In this document: positions 17,545-25,497 of the stretch, one piece after another
How positions within the stretch are numbered: position 1 is the stretch's first letter
Layout: the number at the start of each line of letters is the position of its first letter
Assembly: GCF_000210915.2 (NCBI RefSeq)
Contig: NC_016620.1
Coordinates: 2,852,001 to 2,916,000, forward strand
Origin: Halobacteriovorax marinus SJ
GTDB lineage: Bacteria; Bdellovibrionota; Bacteriovoracia; Bacteriovoracales; Bacteriovoracaceae
DNA length: 64,000 bases
Reading direction: 5' to 3'
The notes under the pieces: generated by a model
Told to the model about the DNA's origin: nothing
Seen by the model: only the letters and a program-made list of their open reading frames with translations
Databases searched by the model: none
Program-made: the position numbers and the translations under genes

Positions 17545-17730
17545 TAAGAAAAAAATGGCCCCCAAGAACTGGGGGCCTATATATTTAAAAGTCAATGAAG
17601 ATGGCCCTCTATTACACAACACAAATAGGAAACCAACACAACTATAGAACCCGCTCCTTATAAAGGAGCATGGCCATCCCACCAACTTACTAATTTCTTG
17701 AATGCGGCTTTATAACGCAGATTTGAAATG
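17545..17730 (-). ncRNA. candidate structured non-coding RNA with its own promoter and terminator
   Basis: This 345-bp gap between genes (17435-17779) has no credible ORF. On the minus strand, a TATACT -10 (17742-17737) precedes about 185 nt that fold well. An outer helix of about 17 bp with one bulge joins 17687-17671 to 17609-17592 (ends AAGU/ACUU, inner GAUGGCC/GGCCAUC). Inside are a GCUCC/GGAGC hairpin and a UUCUAU/AUAGAG helix, giving a three-way junction. The sequence TTGTGTTG occurs twice in the inner loop. It ends with the strong terminator at 17549-17577. No known family was recognised; length is 6S-like but the fold is not. Confidence 0.5.
17549..17577 (-). terminator. rho-independent terminator of the candidate RNA
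   Basis: GGCCCCC/GGGGGCC (17557-17563 and 17571-17577) form a 7-bp all-GC stem with a 7-nt loop. On the minus strand it is followed after one A by seven T's. It lies 115 bp before the sensor kinase start, so it could instead attenuate that gene. Confidence 0.8.
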
Positions 17731-17779
17731 ATCTCTAGTATAGATTCTAGAGTCTAAAAAAGTTACACACCTTTATATT

Positions 17780-18286
17780 CTATTGAGCAATGATTGCGCC
17801 CAATAGAGCAGCTCCAGCGGCAAAGATAATAGAGTTAGCGGCCTTATCTGAAACTCTATATCCGCCTTTAGACTTAGAAGGGTTCTCTCTATCGTAGTAA
17901 GGAATATCTGGTTCTCTTTCAACATTATCCTGCGGAGGAACTCCAAGACTGCTAAGTTCAAAAGTGCTGGCAGATTGGATATCTAAAAAGTGCACGAACT
18001 TACTTACTTCATTAATTTTAATATTCTTCTGCTTAGCAACGGCTTCAATAGTATAGGTCTTCTTTGTATTCTTACGTATAGAGTCTCTAAGCTTTGAATT
18101 CAACACTCTTACAGGATAGGCGTAACTCTTTCCCCTCTTATCTTTAATTCTAAAATAGAGATCGCTATCTTGTCCCTCAACACCCTTCTTGATAACAAAC
18201 TTACCAGAGAGTCTTAAGACCTCTTCGCTTTGTCCAAAGGACGCCAAACTAATAATTAAAGATAGTACAATTGCTAATGATTTCAT
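17780..18286 (-). CDS. exported protein of unknown function, 168 aa
   Basis: The ATG at 18286 has AGGGGA 5 nt upstream; an upstream in-frame TTG lacks this. A signal peptide (MKSLAIVLSLIISLASFGQS) is followed by a compact beta-rich region that looks like a small OB- or SH3-like barrel (KDKRGKSYAYPVRVLN), a linker rich in charged residues, and a final hydrophobic segment (SIIFAAGAALLGAIIAQ) that may anchor it to a membrane. No family was recognised. It is divergent from the sigma-54-linked gene at 18486 and shares the intergenic palindrome with it. Confidence 0.7.
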   Translation of the reverse strand: MKSLAIVLSLIISLASFGQSEEVLRLSGKFVIKKGVEGQDSDLYFRIKDKRGKSYAYPVRVLNSKLRDSIRKNTKKTYTIEAVAKQKNIKINEVSKFVHFLDIQSASTFELSSLGVPPQDNVEREPDIPYYDRENPSKSKGGYRVSDKAANSIIFAAGAALLGAIIAQ

Positions 18287-18346
18287 TATTTCCCCTAGTT
18301 TCAACTCATTCTATCTTATCTAAGTGAAAATCAATAGCGTAAAAAG

Positions 18347-18363
18347 TGTCTAAAATTTAAACA
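18347..18363. promoter_or_regulatory. palindrome matching that at 13134, probable activator site
   Basis: TGTCTAAAATTTAAACA is an 8+1+8 inverted repeat with one imperfect pair. It differs from the palindrome at 13134-13150 at two positions. Its centre is about 105 bp upstream of the predicted sigma-54 start at 18460, a normal distance for an enhancer-binding protein. Confidence 0.5.
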
Positions 18364-18433
18364 GCTATGGAAATTTTCTATACATAATTTCCTGAAAAGA
18401 TCTCTAACTATGCTTAAGTATGTACTTCTTTTT

Positions 18434-18449
18434 TGGCACGCTGATTGCT
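18434..18449 (+). promoter_or_regulatory. sigma-54 (RpoN) promoter, full consensus match
   Basis: TGGCACGCTGATTGCT matches TGGCACG-N4-TTGCW at every fixed position, with GG and GC 10 nt apart. The predicted +1 is near 18460, 26 nt before the ATG at 18486, leaving room for the GGAGAG ribosome site. Confidence 0.75.
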
Positions 18450-18485
18450 CTATATTAACTAGAAATAGTAACTGGAGAGATTACA

Positions 18486-18854
18486 ATGAACACTTTAAGA
18501 ACAGTCTTTTTTACGATGCTGACACTTTCATTTATGCAAGTGATTCAAGCAAGAGCAGCTGTCCATACGAAGCTAGAGTGCCATACTCCTAGAATGAAGA
18601 AGTCTTTTGTTATTTTAAATAATAAGATTAGTTTCCTCGAAGAAACGGATAATGGCAGAATGGTTGCCTCAGCAAATGCGATGAGAACAAATTATAAGAA
18701 GAATGGATTTACCAAAGTTCTAAATTATTGGGGACAAAGGCATGAAATCCATATCGGCGATGTTGATAAGCTGTCGGAGCTTAACGACTATCTCACGATT
18801 CGAACTAATAAAGGACATGAGATCACGTACCCCCTAACGTGTTATCAGAGATAG
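18486..18854 (+). CDS. small exported protein of unknown function, 122 aa
   Basis: A signal peptide (MNTLRTVFFTMLTLSFMQVIQARA, cleavage near AVHTK) precedes a basic 98-aa mature protein with two cysteines near its ends (LECHTPR and LTCYQR), likely one disulfide. No family was recognised. GGAGAG sits 7 nt before the ATG. A consensus sigma-54 promoter lies directly upstream, so expression probably needs RpoN and an activator. A bidirectional terminator follows. Confidence 0.75.
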   Translation: MNTLRTVFFTMLTLSFMQVIQARAAVHTKLECHTPRMKKSFVILNNKISFLEETDNGRMVASANAMRTNYKKNGFTKVLNYWGQRHEIHIGDVDKLSELNDYLTIRTNKGHEITYPLTCYQR

Positions 18855-18879
18855 AAAAAGCCCGAAAGGGCTTTTTTTT
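18855..18879. terminator. bidirectional rho-independent terminator
   Basis: AAAAAGCCC-GAAA-GGGCTTTTT with a longer T-run lies between the convergent stops at 18854 and 18883. Confidence 0.85.
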
Positions 18880-18882
18880 GGC

Positions 18883-19674
18883 TTACTTATTCCATTTAAA
18901 TTGATTTATTCCACTTCCATCGTCCATACGCGGTGGGATCTTATAATTTTCACAGCCACTTAAAGGAATAGACTGCTCTCTAACGACTTTGGCAGATCCA
19001 TCTAACTCTATAAAGTTAGAAAGTTTGGTCTTTCTCTCTTTATTGTAAAAAGCGATATCGACGTAGTAATCACCTCTTAATTCCTTCCCTCCATTGAGAG
19101 AGGTATTCGAGTAATTAAAGTCCTCAACAGCAACGAGTAATCTCTCCTCTTCAACAGGAGAAACGCTTATCTTAGAAGAAAATGGTTTCTCGCTTCCAAC
19201 TTCCGTTTTTTCAATGAGAAGATCATGCTTAAATGCTGGGCAAGGAGAATTTGAAAAACGTGCAGACACAGAAGAAGCAGAGTAGAGAATTCTAAAGCTT
19301 CCTTTTTTAAGCTGATTAATTCTCATAGCATTCTTTTGCCCGGGAAGAATAATTGGAACATAGAGGTAGCCGATGGTTTCATTTCTCATCATCCCCTTTC
19401 TCTTCACTCGAACAATCCAGCTATCGACACCATACTTATCTACTAAGTATCTTAGGTCTTTATTTTCAAATTGCGGAAAGGTGAAGGTAACTTGAACACC
19501 ACGAGAAATTGTAATATTTCTCATAATGCCGGCTTTCCAAATAATAGGAGTAATATCTGTAATTTCAGAAGAAGTCGGCTCTATCGACACTCTTTCTCCA
19601 TCATAGGAAAATTGTGATTTCTTTTGACAAGAAAATAGCAAGAATAAAGAAAGAATAAATAGAGTGAACTTCAT
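18883..19674 (-). CDS. lipoprotein of unknown function, 263 aa
   Basis: The lipobox LLFSC (Cys16) follows a short hydrophobic stretch, so the mature protein is lipidated. The rest is beta-rich, with alternating Val/Ile/Arg strands and phrases such as GVQVTFTFPQF and LRGDYYVDIAFYN, suggesting a beta-sandwich. No family was recognised. Its start lies 9 bp after the manA stop; a shared transcript is likely although the functions look unrelated. Confidence 0.75.
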   Translation of the reverse strand: MKFTLFILSLFLLFSCQKKSQFSYDGERVSIEPTSSEITDITPIIWKAGIMRNITISRGVQVTFTFPQFENKDLRYLVDKYGVDSWIVRVKRKGMMRNETIGYLYVPIILPGQKNAMRINQLKKGSFRILYSASSVSARFSNSPCPAFKHDLLIEKTEVGSEKPFSSKISVSPVEEERLLVAVEDFNYSNTSLNGGKELRGDYYVDIAFYNKERKTKLSNFIELDGSAKVVREQSIPLSGCENYKIPPRMDDGSGINQFKWNK

Positions 19675-19682
19675 ATCTTCTC

Positions 19683-20603
19683 CTACTTAATAATTAAAAA
19701 GCTACCCTTGCCTACTACGCTAAAGCTATTCTCTTCTTCTAGAGGAAAGATTGCCGCTTCATATTGAGAGAGGGACTCTGACACTCCTCCTCGAGTAACT
19801 TGGACTTCTCCACTAAGGACGAGAATTGAAGAAACTCTTTTTTCAAAAGAGACCTCAATTTTAAATTCATCCTCTCTACTATAACTAAAAAGTTCAAAGT
19901 CATTTAACTCAAGAAGTTTTAAGTCTTGGTTAAAAATATTATTTTGAATTTTAAAATTAATTGGAAAGTTAAACTCTTCATCAAAACGAATAACGTCTAG
20001 AGACTTTTGAACGTGAAGTTCTCTAGAGTTTCCTTTTTCATCAACTCTATTCCAATCCCATACACGGTAAGTAATATCTGAGCACTGTTGAACTTCAGCC
20101 AGGAAGACATCTTCTCCAATTGCGTGAATAGTGCCGGCCGGGACATAGAAGAAGTCACCTCTTTTGACTGGGTAGAAGTTTAAAAACTTAGATAGATCAT
20201 CTTTAGATTCGATTGCATCTCTAAAAGTTTCTTTATCAACACCTGGCTTAACTCCAAGATAAATTCCTGCACCTTCTTTAGCATCTAAAATAATCCAACA
20301 CTCAGACTTGCCTTTAGAGTTCTCTACTCTCTTAGCGTACTCATCCTGAGGGTGTACTTGGACAGAGAGATTCTTCGCCGTATCTATAAACTTAACTAGG
20401 TAAGGAATATCTTCTAGGTTAAAAATTTTATTTAAAGGACCTTCTTCACTAAAAGACGCACCATCATCGTGAGCTGATATTTCCCAAGTTTCACCTAGAG
20501 GATCTTGCTCCGGTGCAACGTTTATATTTCTAATCTTTGAAAGCAATTGCCCTCCCCAAATTTTATGGGAAGCGAATGGTTTCAAAGGCATAATTGATTT
20601 CAT
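19683..20603 (-). CDS. manA: mannose-6-phosphate isomerase, class I
   Basis: The 306-aa cytoplasmic enzyme interconverts mannose-6-P and fructose-6-P, feeding GDP-mannose and surface polysaccharides. Visible are KIWGGQLLSK near the start, VQVHPQDEYA (zinc ligands Gln and His, about residues 80-90), the Glu in KSECWIIL, and GTIHAIG (His ligand). Length matches the short bacterial class (about 310 aa). The start at 20603 is preferred to a codon 16 residues upstream because AAGAGG lies 7 nt before it. A plausible sigma-70 promoter (GTGACA-N17-TATCAT) lies upstream. Confidence 0.92.
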   Translation of the reverse strand: MKSIMPLKPFASHKIWGGQLLSKIRNINVAPEQDPLGETWEISAHDDGASFSEEGPLNKIFNLEDIPYLVKFIDTAKNLSVQVHPQDEYAKRVENSKGKSECWIILDAKEGAGIYLGVKPGVDKETFRDAIESKDDLSKFLNFYPVKRGDFFYVPAGTIHAIGEDVFLAEVQQCSDITYRVWDWNRVDEKGNSRELHVQKSLDVIRFDEEFNFPINFKIQNNIFNQDLKLLELNDFELFSYSREDEFKIEVSFEKRVSSILVLSGEVQVTRGGVSESLSQYEAAIFPLEEENSFSVVGKGSFLIIK

Positions 20604-20764
20604 TTTATAACCTCTTAATATCATGATACTGATAACATGATTTATTGTCACTTTTATGGCCTAAATTTCTAAATTCTCGCCACTCTTTTCTTAATAAACT
20701 ACTGAAACTAGGCATATTCATAAACTCTTCAAGTTCTCTTCAACATCAGCGGTTACAATGACGT

Positions 20765-21445
20765 ATGGAAACTTTAAGACTTCCCGTATTACCAATCCCA
20801 AATGTCGTTCTCTTCTCCAGAACATCTCTACCCATTTATATCTTGGAACCCGTTTACATTGATATGGTCAAAAAGTGCATTCGTGACAATACACCTATTG
20901 CTATAAGTAAGGCTGTTGAGATTGGAAGAGAGGACTATAAAGTAAGATACTCACCTTGTGACATTTGTGGCTACGGAAGACCTGTTATCTTAGAAGAAAA
21001 TGTTGATGGAACTTTGAAGGTACTTATTAAGGCCATTGGTAGAGTTCGCCTTCTCAATGTCGAACAAAACCTTCCCTACCTCGTCTATGAAGCGGAATAC
21101 TTCCACGATAAAATTGAATCTGAAAAACTTCACGGTCCACAAATTCAAAACCTAAAGAAGCTTCTCGACAACTGGTTAGAAGTAAATATTCTAGACTCAT
21201 TTGAGAGAGAGACATTTGCAAACTCTCTCACTAGCATCTATCACATTATTGATTATATCTGCATGTTCTTAGTTCAGGACCCTGAACTGCGGCAACTGCT
21301 CTTAGAGAATAATTCTCTCTTTGAGAGGATTCAATTACTCAACTCATTATTTGAAGAGCCTTCTCAATTTGAAGAAAGCTCCCTCGTTGTATCTGCAATA
21401 AAAAGATATGAAGAGATTGAGAAGACTTCTCGAATCGCCCACTAA
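20765..21445 (+). CDS. LON substrate-binding domain protein
   Basis: The 226-aa protein is the isolated N-terminal domain of Lon protease: LRLPVLPIPNVVLFSRTSLPIYILEPVY at the start (PLFPLxxxVLFPGxxLPLxIFE pattern), then AIGRVRLLN in the second barrel and a helical C-terminal bundle. The ATPase and protease parts are absent. Such stand-alone domains are common and may act as adaptors; the function is unproven. The gene overlaps the convergent kinase-like gene by 4 bp. Confidence 0.88.
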   Translation: METLRLPVLPIPNVVLFSRTSLPIYILEPVYIDMVKKCIRDNTPIAISKAVEIGREDYKVRYSPCDICGYGRPVILEENVDGTLKVLIKAIGRVRLLNVEQNLPYLVYEAEYFHDKIESEKLHGPQIQNLKKLLDNWLEVNILDSFERETFANSLTSIYHIIDYICMFLVQDPELRQLLLENNSLFERIQLLNSLFEEPSQFEESSLVVSAIKRYEEIEKTSRIAH

Positions 21446-22089
21446 AAGATTGGTATTAAAATATTAATGGCGGTTATTCCCAGACCTGAGAGAACTGGAA
21501 TTGTTAGATTGTCATCAATCACAATACTGCACAACTCTGAAAGCGCGCCAAATAATCCAGCGAGAACACTAAAGACGAGAAGATCTACTCCCGGTCTGTA
21601 AAAGTAACTCCCGTAAGCAAAAGTTAAAATATAGCAAACGAGAAACCCTGCGATACAGCCTTGCAGTGATTTATTAGAAATAATTTTATCCTTTCCGTAT
21701 AGAATTCCAAAGAATGAGCTAATTGGATCAGCGAAAATAAGAAAGAGGATTGAGAGAATTGCGATCTTCTCTTCAAAGAGAAGTAGCGAAATCGCCGCAC
21801 CGAGCGCATAGAATGGAAATCCACTTAATGAATTTCTCTCGGACTCTCTCATAAAAGGCTTCATCACCTTCAAAACAATTGCATTAAATGAGCTGACATT
21901 GAGGCGAGTAAACTCAACCAAGAGAGCTGCAAGCCCTAGTGCCATTAAGTAAATCCCCATATCTCTTGATTCAAGAGAGAAGTGATTATAAATCGACAGT
22001 CCGCTTAAACCTGTTCCCATGTGCCACAGTTTTCTAGTCAAATGAACTTCTGAGCGCAGGGCCATTGAATTATTTATTTCAGTACTCAT
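21442..22089 (-). CDS. diacylglycerol/polyprenol kinase-like membrane protein (SEC59/CdsA-like)
   Basis: The 215-aa protein has about six TM segments. The cytoplasmic RKLWHMGTG motif lies near the start, and FADPISSFFGILYGK with the KSLQGCIAGF segment matches the conserved block of the CTP-dependent dolichol kinase/phytol kinase family. These enzymes phosphorylate polyprenols or phytol at the membrane. The substrate here is unknown; a CDP-diglyceride synthetase-like role is less likely at this length. It stands alone on the minus strand. Confidence 0.8.
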   Translation of the reverse strand: MSTEINNSMALRSEVHLTRKLWHMGTGLSGLSIYNHFSLESRDMGIYLMALGLAALLVEFTRLNVSSFNAIVLKVMKPFMRESERNSLSGFPFYALGAAISLLLFEEKIAILSILFLIFADPISSFFGILYGKDKIISNKSLQGCIAGFLVCYILTFAYGSYFYRPGVDLLVFSVLAGLFGALSELCSIVIDDNLTIPVLSGLGITAINILIPIF

Positions 22090-22222
22090 AATGAGCCTCC
22101 AGTGATTGCGAAAGCACTCTAGCTAGCAAAGCGGAGACTGTCCATACTTAAGCAAAATATACAACTATTTGTATTTACATTGAAAAAGTTTAATATACGA
22201 ACTTTTTTAAGCACTTAATGCC

Positions 22223-22250
22223 TTACATATTGAAATTTCTTATCTATAAT
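22223..22250 (+). promoter_or_regulatory. sigma-70-type promoter for the 22280 operon
   Basis: TTACAT (22223-22228) and TATAAT (22245-22250) are separated by 16 nt. Predicted +1 is about 22257, before the first gene of a six-gene run. Confidence 0.6.
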
Positions 22251-22279
22251 TAAGTGAATTTTCAGGGATAGAAAAATTT

Positions 22280-23218
22280 ATGCAAAATACAACGCAAGAT
22301 GTTCACGATATATTAGACTCGACGCAGAGAACAAAAATTTGGGCCATTGGTGGCGGAAAAGGTGGCGTAGGAAAAAGCCTCGTTACAGCTAACCTCTCCA
22401 TTTGCCTCGCCCTTATGGGTTATAAAGTAGTTACTATTGACCTCGACCTTGGTGGAGCAAATCTTCACACCTGTCTTGGAATGCCAATTCCAGAAAAAAC
22501 TCTTTCTGACTATTTAACTAAGAAAGTTAGAGACCTAAGCGAAGTGGTCACACAAACACCTATTCAAAACTTATCCATTATCAGTGGTGCTCAAGATGAC
22601 GTAGGCATTGCAAACCTAAAGCAAATGCAAAAGGCCAAAATCATCAGTAAAGTTGGCTCACTTGATGCTGACTACGTTCTCTTTGACCTAGGTGCTGGTA
22701 CGACCTTCAATACTTTGGATTTCTTTATCTCAGCTGACCAGGGAATTTTAACAGCTCTTCCTGAGCCAACGAGTATTGAGAATACTTATAGATTTATTAA
22801 AAGTATTTACCACCGTAAGCTTAATATGGTGGAGGATCTTTTAGAGATTGGTCCACTCATTGATCAGGCCATGAATGCAAAGATATCTCAAAACTCAACT
22901 CCTGCTGATTTAGTTTCAAGAGTGATAGAGATCAATCCTGAAATTGGACACAAGCTAAAGATGGAAATTGAGAAATTATCACCTAAGCTCATTATCAACC
23001 AAGTCAGAACTCAAGCTGATATTGATATTGGTTTTTCTATGAAAATCATTTGTAGAAAGTACTTTGGAATAAACTTAGATTACGTTGGTTTTCTCGACTA
23101 CGATGCTACTGTTTGGCAAAGTGTAAAGAGAAGAAGACCGCTATTAATGGAATTTCCAAACTCAGCACTCGTCAACAACTTTGATAAAATCGTTCACAGA
23201 CTGCTCAATATTTCTTAA
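22280..23218 (+). CDS. MinD/ParA-family P-loop ATPase (FlhG/YlxH-like)
   Basis: The 312-aa protein has the deviant Walker A motif GGGKGGVGKS at residues 24-33, the switch/Walker A' region VTIDLDLGGANLH, and FDLGAGTTFNTLDFF (Walker B/switch II). It therefore is a dimerising membrane- or DNA-surface ATPase. It is longer than Mrp and lacks its cysteines. FlhG-type proteins set flagellar number; related ParA-like proteins position other structures. It is directly followed by a J-domain/HTH gene, a pairing that may point to a cell-polarity role (inference). A TATAAT promoter lies upstream. Confidence 0.85.
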   Translation: MQNTTQDVHDILDSTQRTKIWAIGGGKGGVGKSLVTANLSICLALMGYKVVTIDLDLGGANLHTCLGMPIPEKTLSDYLTKKVRDLSEVVTQTPIQNLSIISGAQDDVGIANLKQMQKAKIISKVGSLDADYVLFDLGAGTTFNTLDFFISADQGILTALPEPTSIENTYRFIKSIYHRKLNMVEDLLEIGPLIDQAMNAKISQNSTPADLVSRVIEINPEIGHKLKMEIEKLSPKLIINQVRTQADIDIGFSMKIICRKYFGINLDYVGFLDYDATVWQSVKRRRPLLMEFPNSALVNNFDKIVHRLLNIS

Positions 23219-23234
23219 GGAAGAGGAAAAATAA

Positions 23235-23915
23235 TTGGAAAAGCAAAAGAATTACTACGATGTATTAGAAATACCACCTAGTGCGACTCAAGAAGATATT
23301 CAGCAAGGGTATGTTAGAGCAAAGAATGCATACTCGATGGACTCCCTAGCACTCTATTCTCTTATGACAAAAGAAGAGTGTGACTCTATTTTAAACTTAA
23401 TAGAAGAGGCCTATAGCATAATTAGTGATCCTATAAAGAGACAACAATACGATGAGGCTAGAGGTCTTAATAAGAACTTCAGCTATCATGAGAGACAAAC
23501 TGCTTCAGATAGCTTTACTCGCAACGACTCACCTGACTCTAAACTAGATGCTCAACTTGGGACAGATACAAAACCTAATGAAGGTAATGTTAAGAGAATT
23601 GTTGCAAGTAAGAAATTTGCTTTGGACTACCAAGAAAATCCTGAAATGGAAGAAAAGATTACTCAGGCCACAGATTTCACAGGGGATTTTCTAAAAGAAA
23701 TTAGAGAATATAAGAATGTAGATATCTTACGTATGAGTGAGATGACAAAAGTTTCAAAAACATATTTAAAATATATAGAAGAGGAAGCAATTACAAAACT
23801 TCCGGCCACTGTCTATGTTAGAGGTTTTGTATATCAATATGCAAAGTGCTTAAAGCTTAATCCAGAGATGGTCGCCTCTTCTTACTTAAATAGAATCAAA
23901 GAATTAAAAGGTTAA
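23235..23915 (+). CDS. degenerate J-domain fused to a RodZ-like helix-turn-helix
   Basis: The 226-aa protein starts with a DnaJ-like domain (NYYDVLEIPPSATQEDIQQGY to SIISDPIKRQQYDEARG, residues 7-77). The HPD tripeptide that stimulates DnaK is replaced by SMD (34-36), so normal co-chaperone activity is unlikely. After a polar linker, residues about 145-215 form an HTH of the RodZ/HTH_25 type (ILRMSEMTKVSKTYLKYIEEE...YVRGFVYQYAKCLKL). No TM segment follows, unlike RodZ. Translation appears to start at TTG (23235) with AGAGG upstream, 16 bp after the ATPase gene. Confidence 0.8.
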   Translation: MEKQKNYYDVLEIPPSATQEDIQQGYVRAKNAYSMDSLALYSLMTKEECDSILNLIEEAYSIISDPIKRQQYDEARGLNKNFSYHERQTASDSFTRNDSPDSKLDAQLGTDTKPNEGNVKRIVASKKFALDYQENPEMEEKITQATDFTGDFLKEIREYKNVDILRMSEMTKVSKTYLKYIEEEAITKLPATVYVRGFVYQYAKCLKLNPEMVASSYLNRIKELKG

Positions 23916-23919
23916 TCAT

Positions 23920-24903
23920 ATGTCCGCTTCTGATGGTAGTGAATCATTTACTTTTACTATTACAGAGGAGGACAAGGCCAACTTTAAAAGGCTCGATCAA
24001 TTCTTATCTCACAAGCTTGTTGATCAAAGTAGATCATATATAAAGATGCTCTTTGAAAAGGGAGAGATATCTTCTCCCAATGCTGCCAAGAAGATTGAAC
24101 TCAAAAAATTTCCCGATGTTGGCACAGAGATCATCGTCAACATACCACCTCCGGCACCTGCTGATGCAATTGCTGAGAATATTCCTCTAGAGATTCACTA
24201 TGAGGACGAAGATTTAATTATTGTTAACAAAGCGGCAGGGATGGTCGTTCATCCAGCTCCGGGAAATTATACTGGAACTTTAGTCAACGCGATCCTCTAC
24301 CACTGTAAAGATATAAAAGGTGTTGGAGATCAACGCAGACCAGGAATTGTTCATCGCCTTGATAAGGGAACATCCGGCATCATGGTGGTTGCTAAGAATC
24401 AAAAATGTCATGAAGGCCTTGTGAAGCTCTTTAGCACTCACGATATCACTAGAAGATATGAATGCATTGCCATGGGAAAATCGTTTCCTACAGGTGGAAA
24501 GCTAGAGTCTAATATTGGAAGACATCCACAAAATAGATTAAAGATGTCGACGGAATCAAAAGCTGGCAAACATGCGCTCACTCACTACCGAGTCCTCAAG
24601 CAATTTGATAAAGTTGCCCATGTGGAATTAAAGCTAGAAACGGGAAGAACTCATCAGATTAGGGTTCACCTTAGTCAATTACTTCATCGCCCTATTCTCT
24701 GTGATCCACTCTATGGAAACCCCAAAGAGCACCTTCAAAGAATTGGCCCTGAGCTCAGTGATATTATCGGTGACTACGAGCACCCATTTCTTCATGCAAA
24801 AGAGCTTGGATTTATCCATCCGATTACTAAGAAAGAGTTGCACTTTACTGCACCTCCACCAGAACTTTTTCAAAATGTTCTCAATCATTTGAATGGATGC
24901 TAA
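23920..24903 (+). CDS. rluD: RluD-type 23S rRNA pseudouridine synthase
   Basis: The 327-aa protein has an N-terminal S4 RNA-binding domain (RLDQFLSHKL...RSYIKMLFEKGEI, residues about 24-75). The catalytic RluA-family domain follows with GIVHRLDKGTSG; the catalytic Asp is residue 148. Length and domain order match RluD, which modifies helix 69 of 23S rRNA (U1911/1915/1917 in E. coli). As in E. coli, it directly precedes a PgeF/YfiH gene (overlap 11 bp), which strengthens the RluD rather than RluC call. The precise target is inferred. Confidence 0.88.
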   Translation: MSASDGSESFTFTITEEDKANFKRLDQFLSHKLVDQSRSYIKMLFEKGEISSPNAAKKIELKKFPDVGTEIIVNIPPPAPADAIAENIPLEIHYEDEDLIIVNKAAGMVVHPAPGNYTGTLVNAILYHCKDIKGVGDQRRPGIVHRLDKGTSGIMVVAKNQKCHEGLVKLFSTHDITRRYECIAMGKSFPTGGKLESNIGRHPQNRLKMSTESKAGKHALTHYRVLKQFDKVAHVELKLETGRTHQIRVHLSQLLHRPILCDPLYGNPKEHLQRIGPELSDIIGDYEHPFLHAKELGFIHPITKKELHFTAPPPELFQNVLNHLNGC

Positions 24904-25489
24904 CGTGATGGCCCCAATTTTTAGCCAACACTTAAATCAGTATATCTATGAAGTCTGGCCAGCGAGACCAGAGTTAAACAATATAAAAGAATTAATCCAA
25001 GTTCATGGCAATGATATTGTCGAAGCAACGAGCATTAATGCAGACACTCAAGCTGATGGATTAATATCCTATGCAGACGAAGTCCTATGTATAAGGACTG
25101 CCGACTGCCTACCCGTTTGTTTTACCTCCAATAAAGGCCACGCTCTTATTCACGCGGGCTGGCGAGGAATAGCCAAGGAAATTTTATTGGATGATAAATT
25201 GAAGCAAATATCTCCAGAAACTATTTATATTGGTCCTCATATTAGGGCCTTGAATTACGAAGTCTCGGCAGAGTTTACAAAGAATTTTCCTAAATCTAAC
25301 AATTTTAAAGAGATTGAAGGTAGAATATTCTTTGATATCTCACAAGAGGCCATTGACCAGTTATCAAAAAACTACCCACAATCAGAAATAATTGACTGCG
25401 GTATTGATACTTATTCTCACACAGATTTCTATAGCTATAGAAATGGAGATATCGAAAAAAGAAATTGGAATGTACTAAGGAAAATATAG
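24893..25489 (+). CDS. pgeF: peptidoglycan editing factor PgeF (YfiH/laccase-domain family)
   Basis: The 198-aa protein carries the family hallmarks: QVHGNDIV (about residue 35), CIRTADCLPVCF (about 65) and HAGWRGIAKEIL (about 85), which supply the His and Cys metal ligands. PgeF removes mis-incorporated amino acids from peptidoglycan precursors; older annotation calls it polyphenol oxidase. It is shorter than the usual 240 aa, mostly at the N-terminus, so the true start could be reduced. Starts at 24893 and 24908 are both possible. The overlap with the RluD gene suggests translational coupling. Confidence 0.87.
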   Translation: MDANVMAPIFSQHLNQYIYEVWPARPELNNIKELIQVHGNDIVEATSINADTQADGLISYADEVLCIRTADCLPVCFTSNKGHALIHAGWRGIAKEILLDDKLKQISPETIYIGPHIRALNYEVSAEFTKNFPKSNNFKEIEGRIFFDISQEAIDQLSKNYPQSEIIDCGIDTYSHTDFYSYRNGDIEKRNWNVLRKI

Positions 25490-25497
25490 GAGAAGAA

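Noticed and set aside
22184-22208. AAAAAGTT/AACTTTTT inverted repeat upstream of the ParA-like gene
   Set aside because: It is A+T-only with a 9-nt loop and no gene reads into it; probably a chance repeat in an A+T-rich promoter region.
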